Source: JAPOXK01 sp965220315 (GTDB lineage: Bacteria; Chloroflexota; Dehalococcoidia; Bin125). From it: a stretch of DNA of 64,000 nt. The stretch spans positions 910,179-974,178 of the forward strand of contig CBDCPP010000002.1 in NCBI GenBank assembly GCA_965220315.1, given 5' to 3'. The notes under the pieces were generated by a model. That model saw only the letters and a list, made by a program, of their open reading frames with translations, was not told the DNA's origin and did not search any database. Below, in pieces: positions 63,829 to 64,000 of this stretch (the first letter of the stretch is position 1; each line of letters opens with the position of its first letter). A program made the position numbers and the translations under genes.

Positions 63829-64000
63829 TTAGTCCGTGAGAACGGCGGTGCACTTGACTTCCAAGCGGAGGTCCATGACGAGATTGTTGACTTCCCAGCC
63901 GGTCCAGTGGGGGCCGTCTATAGGGAAGTAGCGGTTTTTGGTGGCGAGAACGATCGGGAAGTCCTCCTGGAAATTAGTGAAGTAGGTTTCGAGTTCGACG
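63829..64000 (-). CDS. RidA-family protein, C-terminal part (runs off the window)
   Basis: Last 56 residues of a gene cut by the window edge: LETYFTNFQEDFPIVLATKN, then GPHWTGWEVNNLVMDLRLEV and KCTAVLTD-stop at 63829. The short helix followed by a strand ending in L-R-L-E-V-K-C-x-A-V fits the RidA/YjgF fold, and unlike the member at 55416 it has an Arg in the expected region. A second RidA beside HyuB genes strengthens the link between the families. Confidence 0.6.
   Translation of the reverse strand, partial: VELETYFTNFQEDFPIVLATKNRYFPIDGPHWTGWEVNNLVMDLRLEVKCTAVLTD

Overview
High-GC bacterial chromosome segment. Gene content (short EF-Ts, an rpsB-tsf-pyrH-frr-uppS-cdsA-dxr-rseP cluster, NrtR next to NAD genes, a luciferase-like oxidoreductase, many hydantoinase-B paralogues) suggests Chloroflexota, perhaps a SAR202-type lineage. 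That placement is inference; no rRNA gene is present to test it.

0.1-8.6 kb is a housekeeping block: ispG (+) converges on a minus-strand operon running from rpsB to an rseP-like site-2 protease that carries LysM-like repeats. A promoter and a terminator-like hairpin lie in the rpsB leader. 8.6-12.9 kb holds a DUF3800 gene, a large secreted protein and a small unknown gene, with two pairs of short direct repeats between them that look like duplicated gene 3' ends. 13.0-20.8 kb holds an FmdB-type zinc ribbon protein, dtd, the nadA-nadB-nadC operon with two large palindromes upstream of nadA, an enoyl-CoA hydratase, the candidate regulator nrtR, and miaB.

21.0-35.2 kb is accessory: a tyrosine integrase with a strong promoter, debris of a type I restriction-modification locus, a potassium-channel fragment, a luciferase-like oxidoreductase overlapping an alpha/beta hydrolase, a branched-chain-amino-acid-type ABC transporter with a broken livF and a linked amidase, and a decayed Cas3 fragment. 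An 87-bp repeat that is in frame in both copies brackets the transporter block, which ends near tRNA-Ser(GCU).

35.4-50.3 kb returns to ordinary genes (sucCD, a MaoC-like protein, a first HyuB, a secreted trypsin-like protease, a UspA-like protein, a YceI protein, a copper amine oxidase) with a deleted potassium-channel gene and a nuclease-like protein. 50.4-64 kb is dominated by six consecutive minus-strand HyuB (hydantoinase B / acetone-carboxylase alpha-type) genes, one frameshifted, interspersed with a restriction-like nuclease protein and two RidA-family genes. No HyuA partner is visible.

Themes: isoprenoid supply (ispG, dxr, uppS); NAD synthesis probably under NrtR control; amide and amine catabolism (ABC importer plus amidase, amine oxidase, HyuB, RidA); and repeated cases in which a cargo gene sits between two copies of a short 3' gene end.
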